64,000 nucleotides of DNA from Novosphingobium sp. Lineage in GTDB: Bacteria; Pseudomonadota; Alphaproteobacteria; Sphingomonadales; Sphingomonadaceae. Both the position numbers and the translations under genes were made by a program. The notes below the pieces were generated by a model, which saw only the letters and a list, made by a program, of their open reading frames with translations, was not told where the DNA came from and did no database searches. Shown here piece after piece: positions 11,109 through 17,787 of this stretch (the stretch's first letter is position 1; every line of letters begins with the position of its first letter). The DNA lies in the NCBI RefSeq assembly GCF_019748365.1, contig NZ_JAIEPN010000043.1, forward strand, positions 1 through 64,000, in the 5' to 3' direction.

Positions 11109-11693
11109 TTAGAGCAGGGCTTGGGCGCGCGCGAGGTCCTCGGGCCGGTCCACGTCGAGCGCTAGCCGGGGATCGAGCGGCACGGTGGGGCCCCCTTTGA
11201 GCCTTGCAGCCCCGCCGCGATCGCCATCGAGCGTGGTCAGGGCGGCGAAATGCGAGGCGACGAAGATGGCTGGCGGCATCGTCACGCCGCCTGCTTCGGT
11301 GGCGATGCGATCCCCGTCGAACTGGCGAACGAGGGCGTGGATATGCGCCGCCGGCACCAGCGGCATATCGGCCAGCGCGACCAGCACGGCGCGCGCGCCG
11401 GCAGCTTGCGCGGCAGCGACCCCGAGGGCGAGTGAGCGTGCCTGCGCAGCACCGGGCGGGGTCAGCGGCACGGTCTGGTAGCCGAACGCCGCAAAATCCG
11501 GCACGTCCGGTCCGATTACCGCAAAGCGCGTTGCAAAGGGCAGGGCGGCCAGCATCCCGGCGGCGTGGAGGGCAAGCGGCTTGCCGCCGAGCGGGGCGAT
11601 CAGCTTGGGGCCACCGAACCGGGCCGATTGCCCGCCAGCGAGCAGCACCAGCGCGAGGCCGGTGAAGCCGGCCTCAGTTGCGGGTGGGGACAT
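11109..11693 (-). CDS. mocA: Molybdenum cofactor cytidylyltransferase-like protein (MocA/MobA family)
   Basis: A 194-residue NTP-transferase. Motifs are LVLLAGGQSARFGGPKLIAPLGGKPL (nucleotide binding), LVALADMPLVP (metal-binding Asp) and the C-terminal LDVDRPEDLARAQ. The pattern fits MocA, which makes molybdopterin cytosine dinucleotide for xanthine-oxidase-type enzymes, better than MobA. The start is ATG 11693 (MSPPATEAG), overlapping the end of xdhC by 20 nt; the longer frame is not family-like. With xdhC it would mature the IorAB-type molybdenum enzyme encoded divergently at the other end of the locus. Confidence 0.85.
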   Translation of the reverse strand: MSPPATEAGFTGLALVLLAGGQSARFGGPKLIAPLGGKPLALHAAGMLAALPFATRFAVIGPDVPDFAAFGYQTVPLTPPGAAQARSLALGVAAAQAAGARAVLVALADMPLVPAAHIHALVRQFDGDRIATEAGGVTMPPAIFVASHFAALTTLDGDRGGAARLKGGPTVPLDPRLALDVDRPEDLARAQALL

Positions 11694-12654
11694 GCGAGGC
11701 GGGATCTTGCCCCATCCGGCCCGGCGCGCGGCCGCTCCAGCCGGGCATGCCCGCGCAGGCCTGATAGTCCTGCACCAGTTCGCCAAGGATCGAGAGCGCC
11801 AGCGTGGCGGGATCGCGAGTCGCCGGGATCAGGCCGATGCCGCCGCGCAGTGCATCGAGGCTTGCTTGCGGCACGCCGATCGTGCGCAGACCCGCAAGGC
11901 GTGCGCGGTGCGTGCGCGCGCTGCCGACGGCGCCGTGGTAGAAACCCTCCTGCGCCAGCGCATGGGGCAGCAGCTGTTCTTCCCAATCGTGATCGTGGAA
12001 CAGGAACACGAACGCCGTCCACGGATCGCCAACCAGCTCGGGAAGAGCGGTGCGGCTGCCAAGCGGCTGCACGCCCGGTTCGGCAGTGGCCAGACGGTCG
12101 CTTGCCGGCGCATAGGCTTCGACCGCAAGGCCGAAGGCGCGGGCAAGGCGCACGAGCGCGGTGAGGTCTTCGCCATGGCCAAGCGCGACGAGGCGCAGTG
12201 GCGGGGCATAGGCGCGCTGGAAGCCGTGGAAACCGGGCGTTTCCGAGAGCGCAGCACCACCTTCGTTGAGGCGAAGCACCGCCGCCTTGCGCGCATCGAG
12301 CCGGGTCAGCGTTTCTTTCAGCACCACAGGATCGGGACGCGGGGTGAACAGCAGGTCGATGCCGCCACCACAAGGCAGGCGGATATCGAGATAGGGCGAG
12401 CCGATGCCGTAGCGCACGGTGCGGCCATAGCCCTGCGCCAGCACGTCCTGTGCTTCCGCGATGACGGCAGCCTCGACGCAGCCGCCGGAGAACGAGCCAG
12501 CGCTGCGACCATCCGCGAGCACCGCCATCTGCGCGCCGATCCCGCGCGAGGAGCCGCCTTCGATCCCGGTCAGCGTGACGAGCACGCCTTCCACACCCGC
12601 CGCTGCCCCTTCGACCAGCAGACCAAGAATGCTGCGATCGTCGTGCGCGATCAC
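11674..12654 (-). CDS. xdhC: XdhC/CoxI family molybdenum enzyme maturation factor
   Basis: A 326-residue XdhC/CoxI protein, which binds and sulfurates the molybdenum cofactor and delivers it to hydroxylases. The N-terminal XdhC_CoxI domain is seen in LVTLTGIEGGSSRGIGAQMAVL and GSFSGGCVEAAV; a Rossmann-like C-terminal domain holds FLFHDHDWEEQLLPHAL and VGSARTHRARLAGL. I prefer a GTG start at 12654 (VIAHDDRSILGLL), which forms a GTGA overlap with the stop of the cytochrome gene; an ATG at 12702 would require a 52-nt overlap. The gene is translationally linked to the amine-dehydrogenase cluster upstream and mocA downstream. Confidence 0.87.
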   Translation of the reverse strand: MIAHDDRSILGLLVEGAAAGVEGVLVTLTGIEGGSSRGIGAQMAVLADGRSAGSFSGGCVEAAVIAEAQDVLAQGYGRTVRYGIGSPYLDIRLPCGGGIDLLFTPRPDPVVLKETLTRLDARKAAVLRLNEGGAALSETPGFHGFQRAYAPPLRLVALGHGEDLTALVRLARAFGLAVEAYAPASDRLATAEPGVQPLGSRTALPELVGDPWTAFVFLFHDHDWEEQLLPHALAQEGFYHGAVGSARTHRARLAGLRTIGVPQASLDALRGGIGLIPATRDPATLALSILGELVQDYQACAGMPGWSGRAPGRMGQDPASHVPTRN

Positions 12655-13190
12655 TGCTTTGAGCCGGGATATTGCAGGCGGAGCGAGGCCGGCGCCCGGC
12701 ACTTGGCGATCGCCACTTTGGCCAGGCGCAGCCGCTCGGCCTGAAGCGAGACACTGGTGAGCGGGAACTGGCGTTCATGCGCCACTTCCTCGCCGGTAAA
12801 CGGTTTGGTGCCTGCGGGCACGCTCTTGCCGCCGAGCACGAAGACCACATAGTTCATGAGGTCCGCGAGCTGGGCATTGTCCGTGATGCGGCTGTGCGCG
12901 ACATTGGGCAGGCGCAGCAGATAGGCTCGGCTTTCCGGGGTGCACATGAACCAGCCGACGCGGTCCTTGATTTCAGGCAGATGCGCGGGAGCCGTGGTGC
13001 CGCGTACGCCGTGGCAGCCCGCGCACTGTTCGATGAAGTCGCTTTGCGCAAGCTCGGGATCCGCCATCTTGGCGCGGACTTCTGCCGTCATTTCGGGCGA
13101 GTGATTGTCCGGCTCAGCCGCGCGCAGCGTGCCGAGCGACAACACGCCTAGCAGCGTGGCAGCGGCGAACAGGCCCATGCGCTTCTTCAT
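12651..13190 (-). CDS. Periplasmic mono-haem cytochrome c of the amine dehydrogenase locus
   Basis: A 179-residue exported protein: signal peptide KKRMGLFAAATLLGVLSLGTLRAA, then a single haem-attachment motif CAGCH at residues 56-60, and a C-terminal helix LADLMNYVVFVLGG typical of class I cytochromes c. There is only one CxxCH, so it is not a di-haem MauG. It follows mauA, where methylamine clusters carry the copper protein amicyanin and where, as I recall, the aromatic amine dehydrogenase cluster of Alcaligenes also has a small cytochrome. It is the obvious candidate electron acceptor for the dehydrogenase, the molybdenum enzyme, or both (inference). Confidence 0.85.
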   Translation of the reverse strand: MKKRMGLFAAATLLGVLSLGTLRAAEPDNHSPEMTAEVRAKMADPELAQSDFIEQCAGCHGVRGTTAPAHLPEIKDRVGWFMCTPESRAYLLRLPNVAHSRITDNAQLADLMNYVVFVLGGKSVPAGTKPFTGEEVAHERQFPLTSVSLQAERLRLAKVAIAKCRAPASLRLQYPGSKQ

Positions 13191-13245
13191 ACGCCTATCC
13201 TTAGACCCGCTCGCCGCTCGCCGGAAGCCCTGCCGTGCCCGCCGA

Positions 13246-13788
13246 TCAGGCGGTGCCGACGAGAACCGCTGTCGAGCAGTGGTATTCCATGCTCGTCGTA
13301 CCGAAGCACCAGATCACGTCGTTGTTGAGCTGCGGCACATAGAGCTGCGTTTCACGGTCGGTGCCGTCGCAATCGCACTTGTTGCAGTATGTCTTGCCGC
13401 AGCAATCGCGGTAGGCGATCAGGTAGGCACGGCCATCGTCGGGATTGATGCAGGTGCCGACCCACGAGACGGGCGAGTGCTCGGCGCCAGGAGGGCAGCG
13501 ATTGAGCGCGCCGCCGCAGCACGAGCAGAGCGAACCGTCGATCGCACAATAGCGCCAGTAGGTGCACTTGGTGTCGTCCGTGCTCTGCGCGTTGCGGGCG
13601 AAGTTGGTCTTTGCTTCCGGCGAGCGGTCGGGCTTCGCGGCGCTCGCGCGGCTGACAGGCAGCAGCGGGAAAGCCGGCGCGGCAACCAGCGCGAGGCCGA
13701 GCCGGGAAAGAATGCCGCGGCGCGAGGTTCCGCCGGCAAGGCGGCGGAGCAGCTTCTCGCCCATGGCGTCGGGATTGAAGGTCTTCAT
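13246..13788 (-). CDS. mauA: TTQ-containing amine dehydrogenase light (beta) chain
   Basis: A 180-residue catalytic subunit with a twin-arginine leader (TSRRGILSRLGLAL...SRASA) and a Cys-rich mature domain (14 Cys from residue 75 on). The order CTYWRYCAIDG, CCGG, CPPG, SWVGTC, LIAYRDCCGK, VIWCFG, YHCSTAVLVG matches both methylamine dehydrogenase (MauA) and aromatic amine dehydrogenase (AauA) light chains. Trp109 and Trp160 correspond to the two tryptophans fused into tryptophan tryptophylquinone; their 51-residue spacing equals that of Trp57/Trp108 in Paracoccus MauA as I recall it. It oxidises a primary amine to aldehyde plus ammonia in the periplasm. The symbol marks the family; substrate (methylamine versus aromatic amine) is unresolved. 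Confidence 0.92.
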   Translation of the reverse strand: MKTFNPDAMGEKLLRRLAGGTSRRGILSRLGLALVAAPAFPLLPVSRASAAKPDRSPEAKTNFARNAQSTDDTKCTYWRYCAIDGSLCSCCGGALNRCPPGAEHSPVSWVGTCINPDDGRAYLIAYRDCCGKTYCNKCDCDGTDRETQLYVPQLNNDVIWCFGTTSMEYHCSTAVLVGTA

Positions 13789-13843
13789 GAGCTTGTCCCC
13801 TGTTGTGCGCTGGAACCGTGTTGGTGTGAGTGGATGAGGGCGA

Positions 13844-14446
13844 TCAATTGGCCACGGCCTTGAGCTTGCCGATGTAATCCTGCACCGAGCGGATGCCCAT
13901 TTCGTGCGCGATGACCAGGCTTTCGAGATGCTCGCGGCTGTTGACGAGGCCCTTGGAAAGGATCGTGCCGTGCTCGTCCATCAGGACGGCATAGGGCAGC
14001 TTGGCCACTTCATAAGCCTGGCCGACATCGGGCCCGTTGATGAACTGATACCCGCCAAGGCCATGCTCCGCGATCATCTGGCGCTGCGCGGCGGCATCAT
14101 CATCCCCGATGAAGATGAGCTGCACGCGTTCATCGCGGGCGAAGGACTTCGCCACCGGAATGAGGTTCTTGCACAGCGGGCACGAGGGCGAGACGAACAT
14201 CAGCAGCCGCAGCGGCACGCCGTGGAGATGGCCGCCCACCGTGGTTCTTGTGCCTTCGATCGTCGTGGCGGGTATCGCCGCCGCAGCGCTGCCGACGGCG
14301 GGACCAGCCGATGTGGTCAGCGCACCGGCCGGGGCGACGCGCATGTGCAGGACGCCGACCTGACGGGCGAGCGCGAGCAGCGCCACACCCAGCAGGAGGA
14401 TGACAATCCAGGAAACCACCGTCGATACGAGCAAGGCTTGCAGCAT
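13844..14446 (-). CDS. mauD: Thioredoxin-like amine dehydrogenase maturation protein MauD
   Basis: A 200-residue protein with one N-terminal membrane anchor (LLVSTVVSWIVILLLGVALLALA) and a periplasmic thioredoxin-fold domain carrying the redox pair SPSCPLC. MauD is needed for correct folding and disulfide formation of the Cys-rich light chain. The start is ATG 14446 (MLQALLVST), 4 nt after the mauE stop; a longer frame adds only Arg-rich sequence from the mauE end. Gene order mauB-E-D-A is the canonical one. Confidence 0.9.
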   Translation of the reverse strand: MLQALLVSTVVSWIVILLLGVALLALARQVGVLHMRVAPAGALTTSAGPAVGSAAAAIPATTIEGTRTTVGGHLHGVPLRLLMFVSPSCPLCKNLIPVAKSFARDERVQLIFIGDDDAAAQRQMIAEHGLGGYQFINGPDVGQAYEVAKLPYAVLMDEHGTILSKGLVNSREHLESLVIAHEMGIRSVQDYIGKLKAVAN

Positions 14447-14450
14447 GCAG

Positions 14451-15020
14451 TTACCTCCGCGAGGCGGCGAGCGGCGATGCCGCAAGCGCCCCGATGGCGT
14501 TGAAGAGCTGGACGATCACAAAGACCGCAAGGCCGCCGGCCAGTGCGATGGCAAGATCGGCATAGGTTGATGCGCTGCCGGGCAGCAGGCGCGGAACAAG
14601 CAGCGCCGCGAGCAGCAGATTGCGCGTGACGAGAAGCCAGCTGAGCGGTTGGCGCAGCTGCGACCGACCGCATCCGCAATCGATCTCGCGCCGGCCGCGC
14701 GTGATGTTGATGGCCATTGCGGCAGCAAAAATGACCAGCAGCGCGATGGCGGCTGCCGCCGCAAGGGGCTGTCCGCCCAGCAGCAGGCCAAGCGCGACGG
14801 CGAGTTCGGCCGGGGCAAGCAGCAAGGCTGCCGGACCGACGAGCACATTTGGCAGGAGGCGGTAGTTGGCGATGACGCCTGACAGCAGTTCGCGGTGGCG
14901 CAGCTTGGCAAGCGCGGCCTGCAGGAACACGAGGCCGACCCCCATTGCGCCGGCGAGGCCGATCACGCCCAGCCCGGTTCCGCCGAGGGCTGCCAGTGTC
15001 AAGGCACTGCTATCTGCCAT
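14451..15020 (-). CDS. mauE: Membrane protein MauE, amine dehydrogenase biogenesis
   Basis: A 189-residue integral membrane protein with about four hydrophobic segments (GVIGLAGAMGVGLVFLQAALAKL, LLAPAELAVALGLLLGG, LAAAAAIALLVIFAAAMAI, LAIALAGGLAVFVIVQLF) and the conserved cytoplasmic/loop motif GRREIDCGCGRSQ of MauE/DoxX-like proteins. It works with MauD in light-chain maturation and export. Its ATG shares the A of the mauB stop (TGATG), so the two are translationally coupled. Confidence 0.9.
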   Translation of the reverse strand: MADSSALTLAALGGTGLGVIGLAGAMGVGLVFLQAALAKLRHRELLSGVIANYRLLPNVLVGPAALLLAPAELAVALGLLLGGQPLAAAAAIALLVIFAAAMAINITRGRREIDCGCGRSQLRQPLSWLLVTRNLLLAALLVPRLLPGSASTYADLAIALAGGLAVFVIVQLFNAIGALAASPLAASRR

Positions 15021-16213
15021 CAGGGCTCCAGTGTCCGCAGCACGCCGCCGGCGGACTTTTCGAGCTTGAACTTCTCGGCGCCGGTCTTGGCGTCAAGGAT
15101 GAGCAGCGTACCGTCCTCGATACCGAGAACCAGCTTGGGAGCGGCTTCCTGCGTCACGGCAATCGTCGCCGCCGGTTCTTCGAGCGGGATCCGCTTGGTG
15201 ACCTTCTTCGCCGCCACATCAAGAACCCAGATTTCGGTACCGGGTTCCTTGTGGGTCCAGTATTCGCCGGTGTGCATCAGCACATAGGCGAGCCCCGAGG
15301 CGGAATGGAGCGCGAGACCCTGGCGTGCGCCAGGGTACCAATACACATCGAGCGGCTTGGTATCGGCGGGAGTCACACCGGCGGCCGCCTGGATCGAGAA
15401 GGGCTCGGAGATCGTCGGCGTGGCGCCGAGCTTTGCGGTGTAGACCTGCCCGGTATAAGTCAGGAACACGGCTTCCTGCTTGGGGCCGTTGAAGCCGAAG
15501 TTGTCGAAGATCGGATCGTTGGTTGCCGAGAAGAACGGCGCCGAACGGACGATTTCGGGCTTGGCGCCGGCGGTCTTGACCGTGGCGAGCGAACCGTCGG
15601 AGCACAGCGCCGAGAAGCCGACGCCATCCACCGGCATCAGGCTGGCGCAGCCGGGCAGCTCGATCTTCTTGACGAACTTGCCCTTGACCAGATCGATCAC
15701 GTTGACCGAGGATGCGGGATCGAGATTGTAGACGTAAGCCGTCTTGCCCGCTTCACCGATCACGAAGTTGAACTTGCGCCCGCCGATCAGGATGCGGCCG
15801 GGCATCACGATTTCGCTCTTCAGCTTGAGCGTTGCGGCATCATAGACCGTGATCATGTCCTGCCGCGTGCCGCGCGAACCCTTGGACCAGATGCTTTCGG
15901 CCACGTAGTAAACCTTGCCGGCCGGATCGAGCGAGAGGTCCGAGAGGTGCGAGGTTTCGACCTGACCGAGCATCTTGCCCGTGTCCGTATCGTAGATCGT
16001 GTTGCCGGGCACGACGAAGCCGCGTTCAACGAACACCCAGCTTGGCTTTGGCGCAGAGAGCGTGACCGCCTCGAGCTCGGGATCGGGCTGGAGCGGATCC
16101 GCTGCCTGCGCCGCAGGGGCGCCGCCAAGCAGGGTCAGCGCGCAGACAGCCGCGGCGGTGTACCTGGCTCTAGCGGAGAGCGAAGACTTGCCCTGAACCT
16201 TCATCATCTTCAT
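15020..16213 (-). CDS. mauB: Amine dehydrogenase heavy (alpha) chain
   Basis: A 397-residue exported subunit forming a seven-bladed beta-propeller, the non-catalytic heavy chain of the alpha2-beta2 amine dehydrogenase. A signal peptide (ARYTAAAVCALTLLGGAPAAQAA) precedes blade-like repeats such as SDLSLDPAGKVYYVAESIW, VNVIDLVKGKFVKKIELPG, PVDGVGFSALCSDGSLATV and GTEIWVLDVAAKKVTKRI. The length is near that of known MauB/AauB proteins. The start is set at ATG 16213 (MKMMKVQG); 30 extra upstream residues in frame are not leader-like. It is the first gene of the leftward mau chain, 151 nt after the TetR gene. Confidence 0.9.
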   Translation of the reverse strand: MKMMKVQGKSSLSARARYTAAAVCALTLLGGAPAAQAADPLQPDPELEAVTLSAPKPSWVFVERGFVVPGNTIYDTDTGKMLGQVETSHLSDLSLDPAGKVYYVAESIWSKGSRGTRQDMITVYDAATLKLKSEIVMPGRILIGGRKFNFVIGEAGKTAYVYNLDPASSVNVIDLVKGKFVKKIELPGCASLMPVDGVGFSALCSDGSLATVKTAGAKPEIVRSAPFFSATNDPIFDNFGFNGPKQEAVFLTYTGQVYTAKLGATPTISEPFSIQAAAGVTPADTKPLDVYWYPGARQGLALHSASGLAYVLMHTGEYWTHKEPGTEIWVLDVAAKKVTKRIPLEEPAATIAVTQEAAPKLVLGIEDGTLLILDAKTGAEKFKLEKSAGGVLRTLEP

Positions 16214-16274
16214 CTGGCCTGGCCCCTTCTGTCTGAAACGCCTGAACCCCATGCACTTTGTGCGCTTGCGAGAA

Positions 16275-16303
16275 AGATTTGACGACCGTCCAGTTTTAGT
16301 CAA
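16275..16303 (-). promoter_or_regulatory. Candidate promoter of the mau operon
   Basis: On the minus strand, TTGACT (16303-16298) is a good -35 box followed after 17 nt by AAATCT (16280-16275), a weak -10. It lies about 60 nt upstream of the mauB ATG. The -35 TTGAC also forms the left half of an inverted pair with GTCAA 15 nt further on, which could be a regulator site. This is inference from sequence only. Confidence 0.35.
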
Positions 16304-16364
16304 GCGCTTTGTAATGCCGATCGCGCGGTTCCTGTGCAGAGCCGCGAAAAAAAACGCTTCAGGA

Positions 16365-17069
16365 TCAGGTGCTGGCGGCGATCTGCTGCGGCGTGATCGA
16401 CTTGGCGAGGGCCACCAGGGCCTCGGCGGCGATCGCGGTGATCTGCGGCATCTTTGCGGCCCACGGCTTTTCGAATCCGAGGAACGGAGTCGACCCTTCC
16501 ATCGAGGCGCTGATGTAAAGCGCGACGGTGTGCACCTCGTCGGGCGAGAGCGCGGGGTTGAGCTCGGTCACCACTTCGCCGATGAAATCGTGCACCCGCT
16601 GATAGAACACGCGCACCCGGTCGGCGACGAAGGCATTGTGGTTCGCGAGCGCCCAGAGCTCGGTAAACAGGCGGGTGGTGCGCTTGCCGGCAATATCATC
16701 GAGGCAAAGCTTCACCATCAGCCGGAGGCGGTCTTCCGGCGGGATTTCTGGCTGGCGGACTTCGTTCTCGAGCAGCTTGTCATAGCTGTCGAGCAACTCG
16801 TCCAGCATGATCTTGATCAGCATTTCCTTGCGCGGGAAATGATAGCTGACATTGCCGACCTTCATGCCGCTCTTGGTGGCGATCCGGCGGATGGTGAAAG
16901 CGCTGGCGCCTTCCTCGATCAGCACATCATGCGCGGCTTTGAGAATGGCATCGACCGTTTCTGTCCCCCGCGCATAAGTGCCGGGGCGAGGGCCGGTGGC
17001 CATGCCGTCATCGCTTGCGATACCGGCTTCGCGGTGTGCTTCGTCAAGCATGACAGTATTACGATCCAT
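16365..17069 (-). CDS. TetR-family transcriptional regulator
   Basis: A 234-residue regulator with an N-terminal TetR helix-turn-helix (AILKAAHDVLIEEGASAFTIRRIATKSGMKVGNVSYHFPRKEML) and a helical C-terminal ligand-binding domain. The start is set at ATG 17069 (MDRNTVMLDEA); an upstream in-frame start would add 35 residues of unlike sequence. It lies between, and divergent from, the molybdenum hydroxylase genes, and is co-directional with the mau genes, so it is placed to control both halves of the amine/aldehyde locus. Its inducer is unknown; an amine or aldehyde is a reasonable guess. Confidence 0.85.
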   Translation of the reverse strand: MDRNTVMLDEAHREAGIASDDGMATGPRPGTYARGTETVDAILKAAHDVLIEEGASAFTIRRIATKSGMKVGNVSYHFPRKEMLIKIMLDELLDSYDKLLENEVRQPEIPPEDRLRLMVKLCLDDIAGKRTTRLFTELWALANHNAFVADRVRVFYQRVHDFIGEVVTELNPALSPDEVHTVALYISASMEGSTPFLGFEKPWAAKMPQITAIAAEALVALAKSITPQQIAAST

Positions 17070-17143
17070 GGGGGTTGCGTAGCACGCGCGCGGGGCCCTC
17101 ACCAGAGTGCCCTTCCGGCAAATCGCTCTTGACGGAATCCCGA

Positions 17144-17157
17144 AGTTTGTACAGACT
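17144..17157. promoter_or_regulatory. Candidate TetR operator in the divergent tetR-iorA gap
   Basis: The 14-mer AGTTTGTACAGACT is palindromic at 12 of 14 positions (centre TGTACA). It lies 75 nt upstream of the tetR ATG and 157 nt upstream of iorA, overlapping the expected -10 position of a TTGACG (17129-17134) box. TetR-family repressors commonly bind such sites in divergent gaps. No exact second copy was found before mauB. Confidence 0.4.
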
Positions 17158-17313
17158 TTGTTCTGGTTATTCAAGTCACTGAAAATTATAGATTATTACT
17201 CGGCCAAGGCTCCATTGATACCATGCTGTATCCGGGGCGAATCAAGGCCGAAGTTCCCCCGAATTCGCCGGTTTGGCGCGCATTTGCCGCCCCGGCTTCT
17301 CGAAAGGACCGCA

Positions 17314-17787
17314 ATGGCGATCTCGCTGACCGTGAACCGCAAGCCCCGCACCGTCGATGTCGAATCCGACAAGCCGCTGCTTTGGGTCCTGCGCGAAGAC
17401 CTCAATATGCCGGGCACCAAGTTCGGCTGCGGCGCCGGGCTGTGCGGCGCCTGCACGGTCATCCTCAACGGTGAGGCCGTGCGCTCCTGCCAGACGCCGC
17501 TGGCCGATGCCGCGGGCAAGGACATCGTGACGATCGAGGGCGTGACCGCCTCGCCGGTGGGCGCCAAGGTGGTCGAGGCGTGGACCGCGCTCGACGTGCC
17601 GCAGTGCGGCTATTGCCAGGCGGGGCAGATCATGTCGGCCACCGCGCTGCTGACCGCGACGCCCAAGCCTTCCGCCGATGAAGTGACGGCGGGCATGGCG
17701 GGCAACATCTGCCGCTGCGCGACCTACCTGCGGATCCAGAAAGCCATTGCCGAAGCCAGCAGGGCCATTGCGGGAGCAGCCGCATGA
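17314..17787 (+). CDS. 2Fe-2S subunit of molybdenum hydroxylase (IorA-like)
   Basis: A 157-residue small subunit of a xanthine-oxidase-family enzyme. The N-terminal plant-type ferredoxin cluster site is CGAGLCGAC with a downstream Cys (RSCQTPL); the C-terminal second [2Fe-2S] site is CGYCQAGQI...CRCATYLRI. The start is ATG 17314 with CGAAAGGA ahead at correct spacing; the longer frame upstream is AT-rich intergenic DNA. It carries no export signal and probably leaves the cytoplasm bound to its Tat-exported partner. Length and two-gene arrangement match isoquinoline 1-oxidoreductase alpha and related aldehyde dehydrogenases. Confidence 0.88.
   Translation: MAISLTVNRKPRTVDVESDKPLLWVLREDLNMPGTKFGCGAGLCGACTVILNGEAVRSCQTPLADAAGKDIVTIEGVTASPVGAKVVEAWTALDVPQCGYCQAGQIMSATALLTATPKPSADEVTAGMAGNICRCATYLRIQKAIAEASRAIAGAAA

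Noticed and set aside
12651..13190. The mau-locus cytochrome as a MauG substitute
   Set aside because: It has only one CxxCH and is 179 residues long; MauG is a di-haem protein of about 350 residues.
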